Source of the DNA: Candidatus Roizmanbacteria bacterium CG_4_9_14_0_2_um_filter_39_13
GTDB lineage: Bacteria > Patescibacteriota > Microgenomatia > UBA1406 > GWC2-37-13
Assembly: GCA_002788865.1 (NCBI GenBank)
Contig: PFSC01000072.1
Span: forward strand, 1-10,678
Direction: 5' to 3'
Length of the DNA stretch: 10,678 bases
Shown here: positions 4,975 through 10,678 of the stretch, piece by piece
Position numbering within the stretch: position 1 is the stretch's first letter
Layout of the letters: every line of letters starts with the position of its first letter
The notes under the pieces: generated by a model
What the model was told of the DNA's origin: nothing
Database searches by the model: none
What the model saw: only the letters and a program-made list of their open reading frames with translations
Position numbers and translations under genes: made by a program

Positions 4975-6517
4975 GCACCGGAGTTAAAGTCGGAGTATTG
5001 GTTGGAGTATTAGTTGGAGACGGCGTTGGAGTTGGGGTTGAAGTTGGACAGATACTTGTTCCACTGGACCAAGACGTTACGTGAGTATCTACTCCATATC
5101 CATCTTCTGCCCGTACACGACAGGTTATAGGCATGCCATCTCCCGGCACCACAGCGTTGTAGCAAGGAAGATCAAGATAATGATCTTCGCTTGTAATGTT
5201 GCAGTACCATGTTGAGCTACTATTGAAGATTCCATCATCGGTACATTGGAGGAAATAGTGGTCAAATTTGTCTGCACAACGAGGATCTTTTTGATAATCA
5301 TAATCCCAGATCCATGAGTAGCAGGTGTTCCCTTGAACATAATCTATACCACAGTTTGCATCGTCACCTGAAATTTTTGGTCTTTCTGTAGATCCATATG
5401 TCCACTCCGTAGCATTGACACTCCCACCAACATCGGCTTCTGCTCGCACACGACAAAATACCGATTGACCCGGTACTGGAGTTGGAGCCGTTCCACATGG
5501 CAAGTCCATGGAGCTTGATGTCAGAGTCTCGTTGCAGTACCAGGGTGCGGGATCAGTTGAATCCCAACTTGTACCTTTGCACTGAAGGAAATATCTAGAA
5601 AACGTCGTGCTGCATTCTTCTTCCTTTGTTGCCAAATCATCCCATGTCCAAGAACTAAATGAGTTTGATTGTAGGTAATCTATCTTGCACTGGCTTTTGA
5701 GAGCTGAAGAAAGAGGCGTCGGTGTTGGTGTATTTGTAGCAGCTGGAGTGGTTGTCACATTTGCTCCGAGTAAACATCGCACATAATCTTGGGTTGTACA
5801 CGATGTTCCAAGTGATTGGAGTATTGTTGTGCAGTTGTCTGAGGTACATACGGCGCTCGTAACGCCTGGTTGTGGGGTCAATGTCGCCGATATTGTGGAG
5901 ATTGGTGTTGGTGAACCTGAGATTGTTGGTGTCAATACTGCTGATGGAGATGCTACAATGCTCGGAGTAGGGACGATCGTCGCTGAAATTGTGGCAGTTG
6001 GGGTGGCTGAAATTGTGGCAGTTGGGGTGATGGAGGATTCTGGCGATGGGCTAGTCGATACAGATGGATCTGGTGAAATAGACACGTCAATTTCTTCTTC
6101 GGGAGGAGTAGTGAGGGTCCAATAGCTACCACCATTGTCATATACTTCAGATCCTACGCGGATTTGGAAAAAATACGTTGTATTTGGTTCTAGAGAGGAA
6201 AGGTTTACATCATGACTGGTTGTTTCAACTTCAGAGAAAGCGAATTCACTAAATGAAGTAGCATCTGCGGTAGTTCCGTATTCAACGACTGCAATGGTGT
6301 CTTTTCCGGTTTCCCAAGACACTCTTGCATTGTTTGGGTCAATTGTTTGAATACTCACATTTTGAGGCGCTTCCTCACTAGCTTCTGTTGGATTTCCCTG
6401 AATCATAAAAAATATTCCGATCGAGGCTGCAATCAACACGCCAATGCCAACAAACAGTCCCACAGTCTTTAACTGTTTGTTTGATATTTTTTTCTTTTGG
6501 ACTGTTGCTATTTGCAT
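4970..6517 (-). CDS. Membrane-anchored surface protein: FN3 domain, Pro/Ser/Thr linker, duplicated six-Cys domain
   Basis: This 515-residue protein is probably displayed outside the cell. In order: a basic N-terminus (VQKKKISNKQLK), a membrane anchor (about 18-40), a fibronectin type III domain (about 50-137, ending YFFQIRVG...WTLTTPP), a low-complexity Pro/Ser/Thr linker (144-220), a small Cys cluster (224-248, four Cys), a second linker, two ~100-residue Cys-rich repeats (277-376 and 389-488), and a Thr/Pro tail (491-515). The repeats share CxIDYxQxN, SWxWD, YFLQC, WYCN, DLPC and CRVRAE, with Cys 277/302/313/328/341/355 against 389/414/425/439/452/466. I do not recognise the repeat. There is no LPXTG or C-terminal anchor. 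It starts 7 bases after the cohesin-like gene, with TAAGG before its ATG, so the two form an operon. Adhesion or carbohydrate binding is only a guess. Confidence 0.88.
   Translation of the reverse strand: MQIATVQKKKISNKQLKTVGLFVGIGVLIAASIGIFFMIQGNPTEASEEAPQNVSIQTIDPNNARVSWETGKDTIAVVEYGTTADATSFSEFAFSEVETTSHDVNLSSLEPNTTYFFQIRVGSEVYDNGGSYWTLTTPPEEEIDVSISPDPSVSTSPSPESSITPTATISATPTATISATIVPTPSIVASPSAVLTPTISGSPTPISTISATLTPQPGVTSAVCTSDNCTTILQSLGTSCTTQDYVRCLLGANVTTTPAATNTPTPTPLSSALKSQCKIDYLQSNSFSSWTWDDLATKEEECSTTFSRYFLQCKGTSWDSTDPAPWYCNETLTSSSMDLPCGTAPTPVPGQSVFCRVRAEADVGGSVNATEWTYGSTERPKISGDDANCGIDYVQGNTCYSWIWDYDYQKDPRCADKFDHYFLQCTDDGIFNSSSTWYCNITSEDHYLDLPCYNAVVPGDGMPITCRVRAEDGYGVDTHVTSWSSGTSICPTSTPTPTPSPTNTPTNTPTLTPVP
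5054..5353 (-). repeat. Second copy of the Cys-rich protein repeat
   Basis: Codes for residues 389-488. Cys spacing is 25, 11, 14, 13, 14, against 25, 11, 15, 13, 14 in the first copy; the offset is 112 residues (336 bp). It has an extra Cys399, and another Cys490 just beyond. The copies differ at many positions, so this is an old duplication. Confidence 0.85.
5390..5689 (-). repeat. First copy of the Cys-rich protein repeat
   Basis: Codes for residues 277-376. Six Cys at 277, 302, 313, 328, 341 and 355 with conserved blocks IDY, SWTWD, YFLQC, WYCN, DLPC and CRVRAE. The even number and fixed spacing suggest three disulfides in an exported domain. Confidence 0.85.
5982..6029 (-). repeat. 24-bp perfect tandem duplication in the linker
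   Basis: Two identical 24-base units (5982-6005 and 6006-6029) encode a repeated Ala-Thr-Pro-Thr-Ala-Thr-Ile-Ser unit in the Pro/Ser/Thr linker. Being in frame and exact, it looks like recent slippage that changes linker length. Confidence 0.85.
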
Positions 6518-6527
6518 AATGACCTTA
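6518..6527 (-). promoter_or_regulatory. Shine-Dalgarno-like site for the FN3 protein
   Basis: On the minus strand TAAGGTCATT lies directly before the ATG at 6517. The TAA is the stop codon of the cohesin-like gene, so the ribosome site overlaps that stop and coupling is likely. It is the clearest ribosome binding sequence at any start in this window. Confidence 0.5.
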
Positions 6528-7121
6528 AGATGTTTTTAGGTGTTGAGAAAGTCGTTTATATCGAAAATAGATTACTCCGGCAAAGATAGCAAATAGAATG
6601 GCAAGACCAACATACCAGGTTTGATATGGTTTTTGAGTCGATGCTCCAAGCACATTGTTTCCAGCCTCAATCAGTACAGTGGAAGAATGCGCACGAGTGG
6701 TCGTGCAGTTTATGATATTAGTTAGATCTGGGTCATTTGTGATGATCTGGGAGGTTTGTTTCTGGAACGGAATACAGTCAAATCGAAGCTCGGTCGATCC
6801 AGCTTTTCTTGCTCGGAAACTTATGGTAGCAAGTTTGCCATTTGCAACTCCTGACTGTGATGGTGACTGGTTGATGGCGTAGATGTACATTTTCCCCGGT
6901 GAAAGAATTTTGGCATCGGTAATCTGGAAAAAGTCCCCAGGTTGTATGTCAGAAGCCCCATCGGTGATTGGGGTGAGAACTTCGGGGTTGTACGATATCA
7001 TGACATCCGACGATATGACAGGCTCCGATCCAGAATACATAAGAATATCTGTTGTGAAGATTTGTCCCTCTTGTGTGGTGGTAGTGATTGGATCAAACGA
7101 AAACGAAGCAATGTTTGCCAT
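6525..7121 (-). CDS. Cohesin-like domain protein with C-terminal membrane anchor
   Basis: A 198-residue protein. Residues 1-150 fit the cohesin/carbohydrate-binding beta-sandwich type: ASFSFDP at 5-11, DVMISYNPEVLTP at 39-51, a KMYIYAINQ strand at 77-85, GKLATISFRARKAGSTELRF at 95-114, and a Cys116-Cys139 pair (FDC...IINC). A NNVLGAS stretch (156-161) leads to a membrane helix (about 169-187, WYVGLAILFAIFAGVIYF) and a basic tail (RYKRLSQHLK). By positive-inside logic the domain should be outside. Yet the ATG at 7121 gives no signal peptide, and a TGA lies in frame seven codons upstream. Either it is inserted by another route, the domain is cytoplasmic, or a signal peptide has been lost. The start is supported by a -10 box (TACAAT) 6 bases upstream. 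It heads the operon with the FN3/Cys-repeat protein; a joint surface role is inferred. Confidence 0.85.
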   Translation of the reverse strand: MANIASFSFDPITTTTQEGQIFTTDILMYSGSEPVISSDVMISYNPEVLTPITDGASDIQPGDFFQITDAKILSPGKMYIYAINQSPSQSGVANGKLATISFRARKAGSTELRFDCIPFQKQTSQIITNDPDLTNIINCTTTRAHSSTVLIEAGNNVLGASTQKPYQTWYVGLAILFAIFAGVIYFRYKRLSQHLKTS

Positions 7122-7127
7122 GATGTT

Positions 7128-7157
7128 ATTGTACTTGGTTCAGACCTCCAGTTGCAA
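7128..7157 (-). promoter_or_regulatory. Promoter of the surface-protein operon
   Basis: On the minus strand TTGCAA (7157-7152), 18 bases, TACAAT (7133-7128), then 6 bases to the ATG at 7121. This again implies a leaderless transcript. A GGAGG at 7149-7145 lies 23 bases before the ATG, too far to act as its Shine-Dalgarno sequence. Confidence 0.45.
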
Positions 7158-7167
7158 GAGAAATTAG

Positions 7168-7198
7168 GAAGCTGTGTGAAAACTGTAATAACAGCTTC
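7168..7198 (-). other. Hairpin upstream of the surface operon
   Basis: GAAGCTGT (7168-7175) and ACAGCTTC (7191-7198) form a perfect 8-bp stem with a 15-base loop. On the minus strand it is followed by CTAATTTCTCTT, only mildly T-rich. With the neighbouring stem at 7202-7257 it could stop or slow transcription leaving eno, or it could be a processing site. Confidence 0.4.
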
Positions 7199-7201
7199 AT
7201 A

Positions 7202-7257
7202 AGAGCCTATAATGAAAACTGATTTTTATGATTGAGCTCACTTTTCAAATAGGCTCT
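7202..7257 (-). terminator. Long stem at the 3' end of eno
   Basis: AGAGCCTAT (7202-7210) and ATAGGCTCT (7249-7257) pair perfectly over 9 bp, one arm overlapping the eno stop codon. After a small internal loop TGAAAA and TTTTCA add 6 bp, and TGA/TCA add 3 more, giving about 18 bp around a ~15-base loop. The stem is followed by only two T residues on the minus strand, so it is not a classic terminator; it could stabilise the eno mRNA end. Confidence 0.4.
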
Positions 7258-8554
7258 AAAAAATTTGATTAAATGCATTTCCCATGGGTTTTGCTTTGTC
7301 GCCAAGCTCTCGCTCGATTTCCAGCAGACGATTGTATTTGGATACTCGTTCTCCTCGCGTTGGTCCAACTTTGATAAACCCGGAGTTGAGTGCGACTGCA
7401 AGATCGACCATCGAAGTATCATTGGTTTCTCCACCGCCACGATGAGAAGGAACAGTCATCATGCCGTGTTCGCGTGCGAGAGTGCAACAGTCGACCGTCT
7501 CGGTGAGCGTTCCAATTTGATTGAGCTTGATCAATATTGCTGTGATTGCTTTTGCGTCTATGGCTTTCTGAAGCCTTTTTGTATTGGTAACTGTGAGGTC
7601 ATCTCCGATGTTTGAGATGCCATATTTTTGAGTAATGGTGTTGAAAATAGTCCAATCAGCCCATGCATCTTCTGCAAGCATATCTTCAACCGTCAGAATT
7701 GGATATTTTTGAAGCCATGTTTCAAAATATGTCATAAGTTCTGGTGCAGACACTTGGCGGTTTTCGACATTGAGATGATACATATCATTTTTGAAAAATT
7801 CATTTGCAGCGGCGTCGATCGAAAGTCCGATATCTTTTCCTGGAGTAAGTCCAGTTCTCGTTATGGCCTCAAACATCATTTGCAAAGGTTTTTCATTATT
7901 TACAATACCATCTGGTGCAAAGGCTCCTTCATTGCCGACATTTGTCGAGTAGTTATTTTCTGCGAGAATTTCTTTGAGATTAAAATATGTTTCGATTCCC
8001 ATGCGGATATTTTCACGAACCGAAATATTGCCAATCGGGGATAGGAGGTATTCTTGAAGATCTGTCGAATTGTCCGCATGTTTACCGCCTTCAATCGAGA
8101 CAATCATGGGATTGGGAAGTCGGAAATCCGTAATTTTCAAGTCAAAGCTTTTTCGAATCCATTGGTAAAGTGGGAGTTTATGTTCGTTTGCAGTCGCATG
8201 TGCAACGGCAAGTGACGCTCCAAGGATTGCGTTTCCCCCCAAATTCGACTTATTCTCAGTTCCATCGAGTATGGACATTTTCCCATCGATAGATCTTTGA
8301 TCATCAGCATCTTGCCCCACAAGCTCTGGCGCGATTTTTTCATTGATATTTGCGACGGCTTTGAACATGCCCTTTCCTTTGTATCGAGCTTTGTCTCCAT
8401 CGAATAGGACATAAGCCTCAAACGATCCTGCAGAGGCACCGTACGGTACTGATGCGATACCAACAGTTCCACTGTTAAGCTCTACTTTTACTTCAAGTGA
8501 AGGAGTTCCCCCAGAACTGATGATTTCATATGCATGGATTGATTTGATATTCAT
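7256..8554 (-). CDS. eno: Enolase (divergent)
   Basis: Enolase dehydrates 2-phosphoglycerate to phosphoenolpyruvate. At 432 residues it has the normal length. Catalytic and metal residues are present: Ser41 in the mobile loop, His159 (GGKHADN), Glu168 (LQEYL), Glu209 (VGNEGAFAP), Asp247 (SIDAAANEF), Glu290 (VEDML), Asp318 (IGDDLTVTN), Lys343 (LIKLNQIGTLTET), His371-Arg372 (SHR) and Lys395 (IKVG). It is nevertheless divergent. The usual DSRGNP near residue 13 is SSGGTP, GASTG is GASAG, GDEGG is GNEGA, and SHRSGET is SHRGGGET, which replaces the phosphate-contacting Ser and adds a residue. Function as enolase is still likely, since the lysine/glutamate pair and metal ligands remain. It starts 8 bases behind the second toxin gene with no Shine-Dalgarno sequence and is probably cotranscribed with that operon. 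Confidence 0.95.
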   Translation of the reverse strand: MNIKSIHAYEIISSGGTPSLEVKVELNSGTVGIASVPYGASAGSFEAYVLFDGDKARYKGKGMFKAVANINEKIAPELVGQDADDQRSIDGKMSILDGTENKSNLGGNAILGASLAVAHATANEHKLPLYQWIRKSFDLKITDFRLPNPMIVSIEGGKHADNSTDLQEYLLSPIGNISVRENIRMGIETYFNLKEILAENNYSTNVGNEGAFAPDGIVNNEKPLQMMFEAITRTGLTPGKDIGLSIDAAANEFFKNDMYHLNVENRQVSAPELMTYFETWLQKYPILTVEDMLAEDAWADWTIFNTITQKYGISNIGDDLTVTNTKRLQKAIDAKAITAILIKLNQIGTLTETVDCCTLAREHGMMTVPSHRGGGETNDTSMVDLAVALNSGFIKVGPTRGERVSKYNRLLEIERELGDKAKPMGNAFNQIF

Positions 8555-8562
8555 ATGTATGG

Positions 8563-8985
8563 TTAATGTTTTATAAACGATTCAGGTTTTTGAGCACGTA
8601 TCCTTCCAAGTTGCAACAAGTGCTTGTCATATGTGATCATATCAAGATTCCCATTGAGAATACAGGTTGCCCCGTGGAGTATGTCTCGACTCGGGACGGT
8701 GGGAAAATCTTGAATGAGGTCGAGATATAACTCTACGGTATTCTGGTTGACCGTAAACATTTTGTCAACTGTTTGGATGACTAAATTACTCATGAGTATT
8801 CCCTTTTGAACCTGCTTGATTCTTTGACAGTAATGTATGATTTCTTGAATAGTTTCGCATGAGGTCACAATACGTATGTCATTATCTTGACAATATTGGA
8901 GAAGTAGTTGTGTTTCAGCATAATATGTTGAATCTCTATTTGAAAAATAGATAAAGATGTTCGTATCAAAATAGAGCTGTTTCAT
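8563..8985 (-). CDS. PIN-domain toxin, VapC-like
   Basis: A 140-residue PIN-domain ribonuclease. The acidic set is Asp7 (YFDTNIFIY), Glu44 or Glu48 (CETIQEII), Asp101 (SRDILHGATC) and Asp120 (MITYDKHLLQLG, in the usual 'T.D..' position). It differs clearly from the first PIN protein in the window, so the two are not a recent duplication. Its ATG (8985) abuts the antitoxin stop with no gap (TAAATG), which suggests coupled translation. eno follows 8 bases after its stop. Target RNA unknown. Confidence 0.9.
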   Translation of the reverse strand: MKQLYFDTNIFIYFSNRDSTYYAETQLLLQYCQDNDIRIVTSCETIQEIIHYCQRIKQVQKGILMSNLVIQTVDKMFTVNQNTVELYLDLIQDFPTVPSRDILHGATCILNGNLDMITYDKHLLQLGRIRAQKPESFIKH

Positions 8986-9243
8986 TTATTCAAGTTCAAT
9001 AGTATGCGATTCTTCAAGAGTGTGTTGCATCTTATCAAGCGACACTACTTTGAGCCCAATCTTCCCCATTTCCGTTGCAAGTTTAGCAATATCTTTTCGA
9101 GGTTTTTTGGTTTGTTGGAGCTCAAATGTCATATTTTCATTTTTCTTCTCGATTGTGACGATGTTTCCTTTTTGTGCCAAACGAAGAATTTCAAAAAAAT
9201 TCTTTCGAGCTTCTGTAGCAGAGAAGTGAATGGTGTCGGGCAT
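8986..9243 (-). CDS. Phd/YefM-type antitoxin
   Basis: This is the partner of the PIN toxin, 85 residues from the ATG at 9243. The N-terminal half shows the Phd/YefM fold: IHFSATEARKNFFEILRLAQ, then KGNIVTIEKKNENMTFEL. This is a DNA-binding, dimerising antitoxin domain followed by a charged toxin-binding tail. An upstream in-frame ATG at 9252 would add three residues (Met-Tyr-Ser), but it lies directly against the -10 box and inside the operator, so transcription should begin downstream of it. The 9243 start, 9 bases after the -10 box, is therefore preferred and would be leaderless or nearly so. Pairing of a Phd-type antitoxin with a PIN toxin is common in VapBC-like modules. Confidence 0.86.
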   Translation of the reverse strand: MPDTIHFSATEARKNFFEILRLAQKGNIVTIEKKNENMTFELQQTKKPRKDIAKLATEMGKIGLKVVSLDKMQHTLEESHTIELE

Positions 9244-9281
9244 ACTGTACATAGTGTACAGTGATTATAAAAAAATGTCAA
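9244..9281 (-). promoter_or_regulatory. Promoter and palindromic operator of the second toxin-antitoxin operon
   Basis: On the minus strand TTGACA (9281-9276), 17 bases, TACACT (9258-9253), then 9 bases to the ATG at 9243. A perfect palindrome covers the -10 and transcription start: ACTGTACA (9244-9251) and TGTACAGT (9255-9262), spaced by 3 bases. This is the expected place for autorepression by the antitoxin. Confidence 0.7.
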
Positions 9282-9314
9282 TGCCCATCTCCCCAATTGC
9301 TGTAACACTTTTTT

Positions 9315-10661
9315 TCAGAGGGTACCGTCTGCAGATTGTCCGATAGTTGCCAGAACTTTCTTCAGTCTGGTTAAACTTCTCTCTTGATGTTGCCGTATAT
9401 TTTCTCCCGTTATCCCTAGTATTGTGCCAATCGAGCTCATATTCAGAGGTTTTCTACCTGCGAAAAATTCATCGGAAGGTTCTGAAAGCCCGCAAAAAAC
9501 GGCAATAAAAATATCGCTATTTGAAAATACATCCGACTTTTCCACATCTTGCACACTCCCACTTGATATTTTGGCAAATATTCCATTTATTCGATCAATT
9601 GTTCCGTTGATTTCATCTATACTAAATCCTGAAATTTGTTCCAGGAAATTTTTATACTCATTTAATTTTCTATAAAAAGCAGGTGTTCTACTAATTGGGT
9701 TGGTAGTCAAGAAAATTTCTAAATCGCTTAGTCGTTGATTTGTATCATTGGAAATTCCACTTGTTTGTATTTTTTGAATCCATTTTTCTCTAACTTCCTC
9801 AGAAACAATTTGCAAGTTTTCGATAAGCCGTATTTCATCCTTGCAATAATCCATCATTTCTTCTGGCGACAAACCTCTGCCCCGAAGTCCAAACTTGAGT
9901 CTCATAATCAGTTCATTTCTCGGGAGAAGTGGGGGAGTTGTATCCAAAGACTGCAAAGACCTCAGAGCAAATCCTAGGTTATCATTTCTTCTCAATCTCT
10001 TTATTTCGGCTTCATCGTCGCTATCAACAAAATATTCGTCCGATTTTGGTATTACCGTAGTCTCATCCCATGTATTATGTAAATCTTGCTCAAACAAATG
10101 TAATAGATTCTTCAATTGTTTTTGATCTAGATATCTCTCTACATAATCATATTTTATCCCAGTCTCCCATAAGTATTGCAGCCACTCAGCAATTTCTACC
10201 AATCTACTTTCAGTTACCTTTGTAAAAGGCTCCTCTGCCAGTAATATGCCGAATCTATCTAAGAGCCTTCTCATTGCTATATAGTCGGCGGCTGACAGGT
10301 GAGTGACCGAACCTTCTGAGGCTCCCTCATGTTGAGCCGATACTTTGAGAGCTCTAGCTACTGATTCGGCTAAGTATGCCTGAAAAGTGGTAAAGCCTTT
10401 GCCCTGATTATTACCATATACTTCACTTGGTTGGTCCAAAGCTTGGATCATAACCTCAGGTGTCAAAGGTGTGAATTGGGTAAGGCGTGCGTAGGAAATA
10501 AATTTATCTCGAATTTTGTCACCTATCTCTGGCTCAATGGGAAGCCACTCTTGCCCAGCATTGAAATAGAAAGTAGTTGGTAATAATTTCATGCATCTTG
10601 CTCGTAATTGACCCGCTGGTTTTGATGTTTCGATGTAGGGTGGTTGCAAACGTTCTGTCAT
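9315..10661 (-). CDS. Unrecognised protein with C-terminal sigma-70 region 4-like helix-turn-helix
   Basis: A 448-residue soluble protein, mostly helical, with no signal peptide or membrane segment. Only the C-terminus looks familiar: at about 382-438 an IFIAVFCGL helix, then RKPLNMSSIGTILGITGENIRQHQERSLTRLKKVL. This matches the layout of sigma-70 region 4 (strongly 'LGITxxxIRQxxxxxLxRLKK'). A second, weaker echo of region 4.1 is RNELIMRLKFGLRG at 248-261, followed by a helical stretch that does not give a clear helix-turn-helix. An acidic run (SDDEAE) lies at 214-219. I find no region 2 signature, so it is not an ordinary sigma factor; a transcription regulator or diverged sigma-like factor is possible. 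The ATG at 10661 is near the window edge, with a weak GGGA 6-9 bases upstream. It precedes the second toxin-antitoxin operon by 50-70 bases in the same direction, with no terminator visible between. Confidence 0.75.
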   Translation of the reverse strand: MTERLQPPYIETSKPAGQLRARCMKLLPTTFYFNAGQEWLPIEPEIGDKIRDKFISYARLTQFTPLTPEVMIQALDQPSEVYGNNQGKGFTTFQAYLAESVARALKVSAQHEGASEGSVTHLSAADYIAMRRLLDRFGILLAEEPFTKVTESRLVEIAEWLQYLWETGIKYDYVERYLDQKQLKNLLHLFEQDLHNTWDETTVIPKSDEYFVDSDDEAEIKRLRRNDNLGFALRSLQSLDTTPPLLPRNELIMRLKFGLRGRGLSPEEMMDYCKDEIRLIENLQIVSEEVREKWIQKIQTSGISNDTNQRLSDLEIFLTTNPISRTPAFYRKLNEYKNFLEQISGFSIDEINGTIDRINGIFAKISSGSVQDVEKSDVFSNSDIFIAVFCGLSEPSDEFFAGRKPLNMSSIGTILGITGENIRQHQERSLTRLKKVLATIGQSADGTL

Positions 10662-10678
10662 AATTTCCCAATGCTGAA

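Noticed and set aside
5829..6125. Plus-strand ORF of 98 codons with Gly-Val-rich repeats
   Set aside because: It is the antisense shadow of the Pro/Ser/Thr linker of the FN3 protein; the repeats come from Thr-Pro codons read backwards.
7126..7200. 24-codon ORF with a hydrophobic stretch as a separate leader-peptide gene
   Set aside because: There is no ribosome site, a hairpin lies at its start, and part of it forms the -35 box of the downstream gene. It is kept only as a possible frameshifted signal peptide in the findings.
7628..8044. Plus-strand ORF of 138 codons opposite eno
   Set aside because: It is antisense to conserved enolase motifs; its Cys/Phe/Ile-rich composition is typical of a shadow frame.
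3202..9243. The two toxin-antitoxin modules as a recent duplication
   Set aside because: The PIN proteins differ throughout and the antitoxins belong to different fold types; only the promoter layout is alike.

Overview
The window looks like a chromosomal fragment of a Candidate Phyla Radiation (Patescibacteria) bacterium, most likely from the Microgenomates group. This is inferred from protein style, not from a marker gene. The clues are short, tightly packed genes on moderately AT-rich DNA; divergent housekeeping enzymes (PurA, a short GpmA, an unusual enolase); surface proteins with long Pro/Ser/Thr linkers; a cohesin-like protein carrying the 'VLGA' stretch before its membrane anchor; and a small Cys-rich membrane protein ending in GAAY. 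I see no rRNA, tRNA, CRISPR array or phage module.

Layout. Positions 1-30 are a strong palindrome whose loop region carries a Shine-Dalgarno/anti-Shine-Dalgarno sequence. Positions 56-948 (minus) hold an unknown soluble protein and a small single-pass Cys-rich protein. Position 1053-2441 (minus) is purA (AMP synthesis). Positions 2552-3887 (minus) hold a VapBC-type toxin-antitoxin pair followed directly by gpmA (glycolysis, 3PG to 2PG). Positions 3913-4138 are intergenic and contain a ~100 bp fold-back repeat (3971-4071). Position 4139-4957 is the only plus-strand gene, a PfkB-family kinase resembling fructoselysine 6-kinase. Positions 4970-7121 (minus) are a two-gene surface operon: a tail-anchored cohesin-like protein, then an FN3 protein with a duplicated six-cysteine domain. 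Positions 7256-9252 (minus) hold a second PIN toxin/antitoxin pair followed by eno, the next glycolytic step. Position 9315-10661 (minus) is an unrecognised protein ending in a sigma-70 region 4-like helix-turn-helix.

How it works together. Two successive enzymes of lower glycolysis each sit in the same orientation just behind a toxin-antitoxin operon with a PIN-domain toxin. Both antitoxin genes begin under the same arrangement: TTGACA, 17 bases, TASACT, then ATG 8-9 bases later, with a perfect palindrome over the -10/start region. This suggests autoregulated, leaderless or nearly leaderless transcripts. Similar -10-to-ATG distances (6-11 bases) occur before gpmA, the cohesin-like gene and the 151-residue gene. 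Leaderless initiation may therefore be general in this genome, with a Shine-Dalgarno-like sequence clear only at an internal operon position (the 6517 start).

The main points for follow-up are the repeated leaderless-promoter pattern, the two toxin-antitoxin/glycolysis linkages, a GpmA whose second catalytic histidine is replaced by serine, an enolase altered in two signature loops, the duplicated Cys domain, and the sigma4-like protein.
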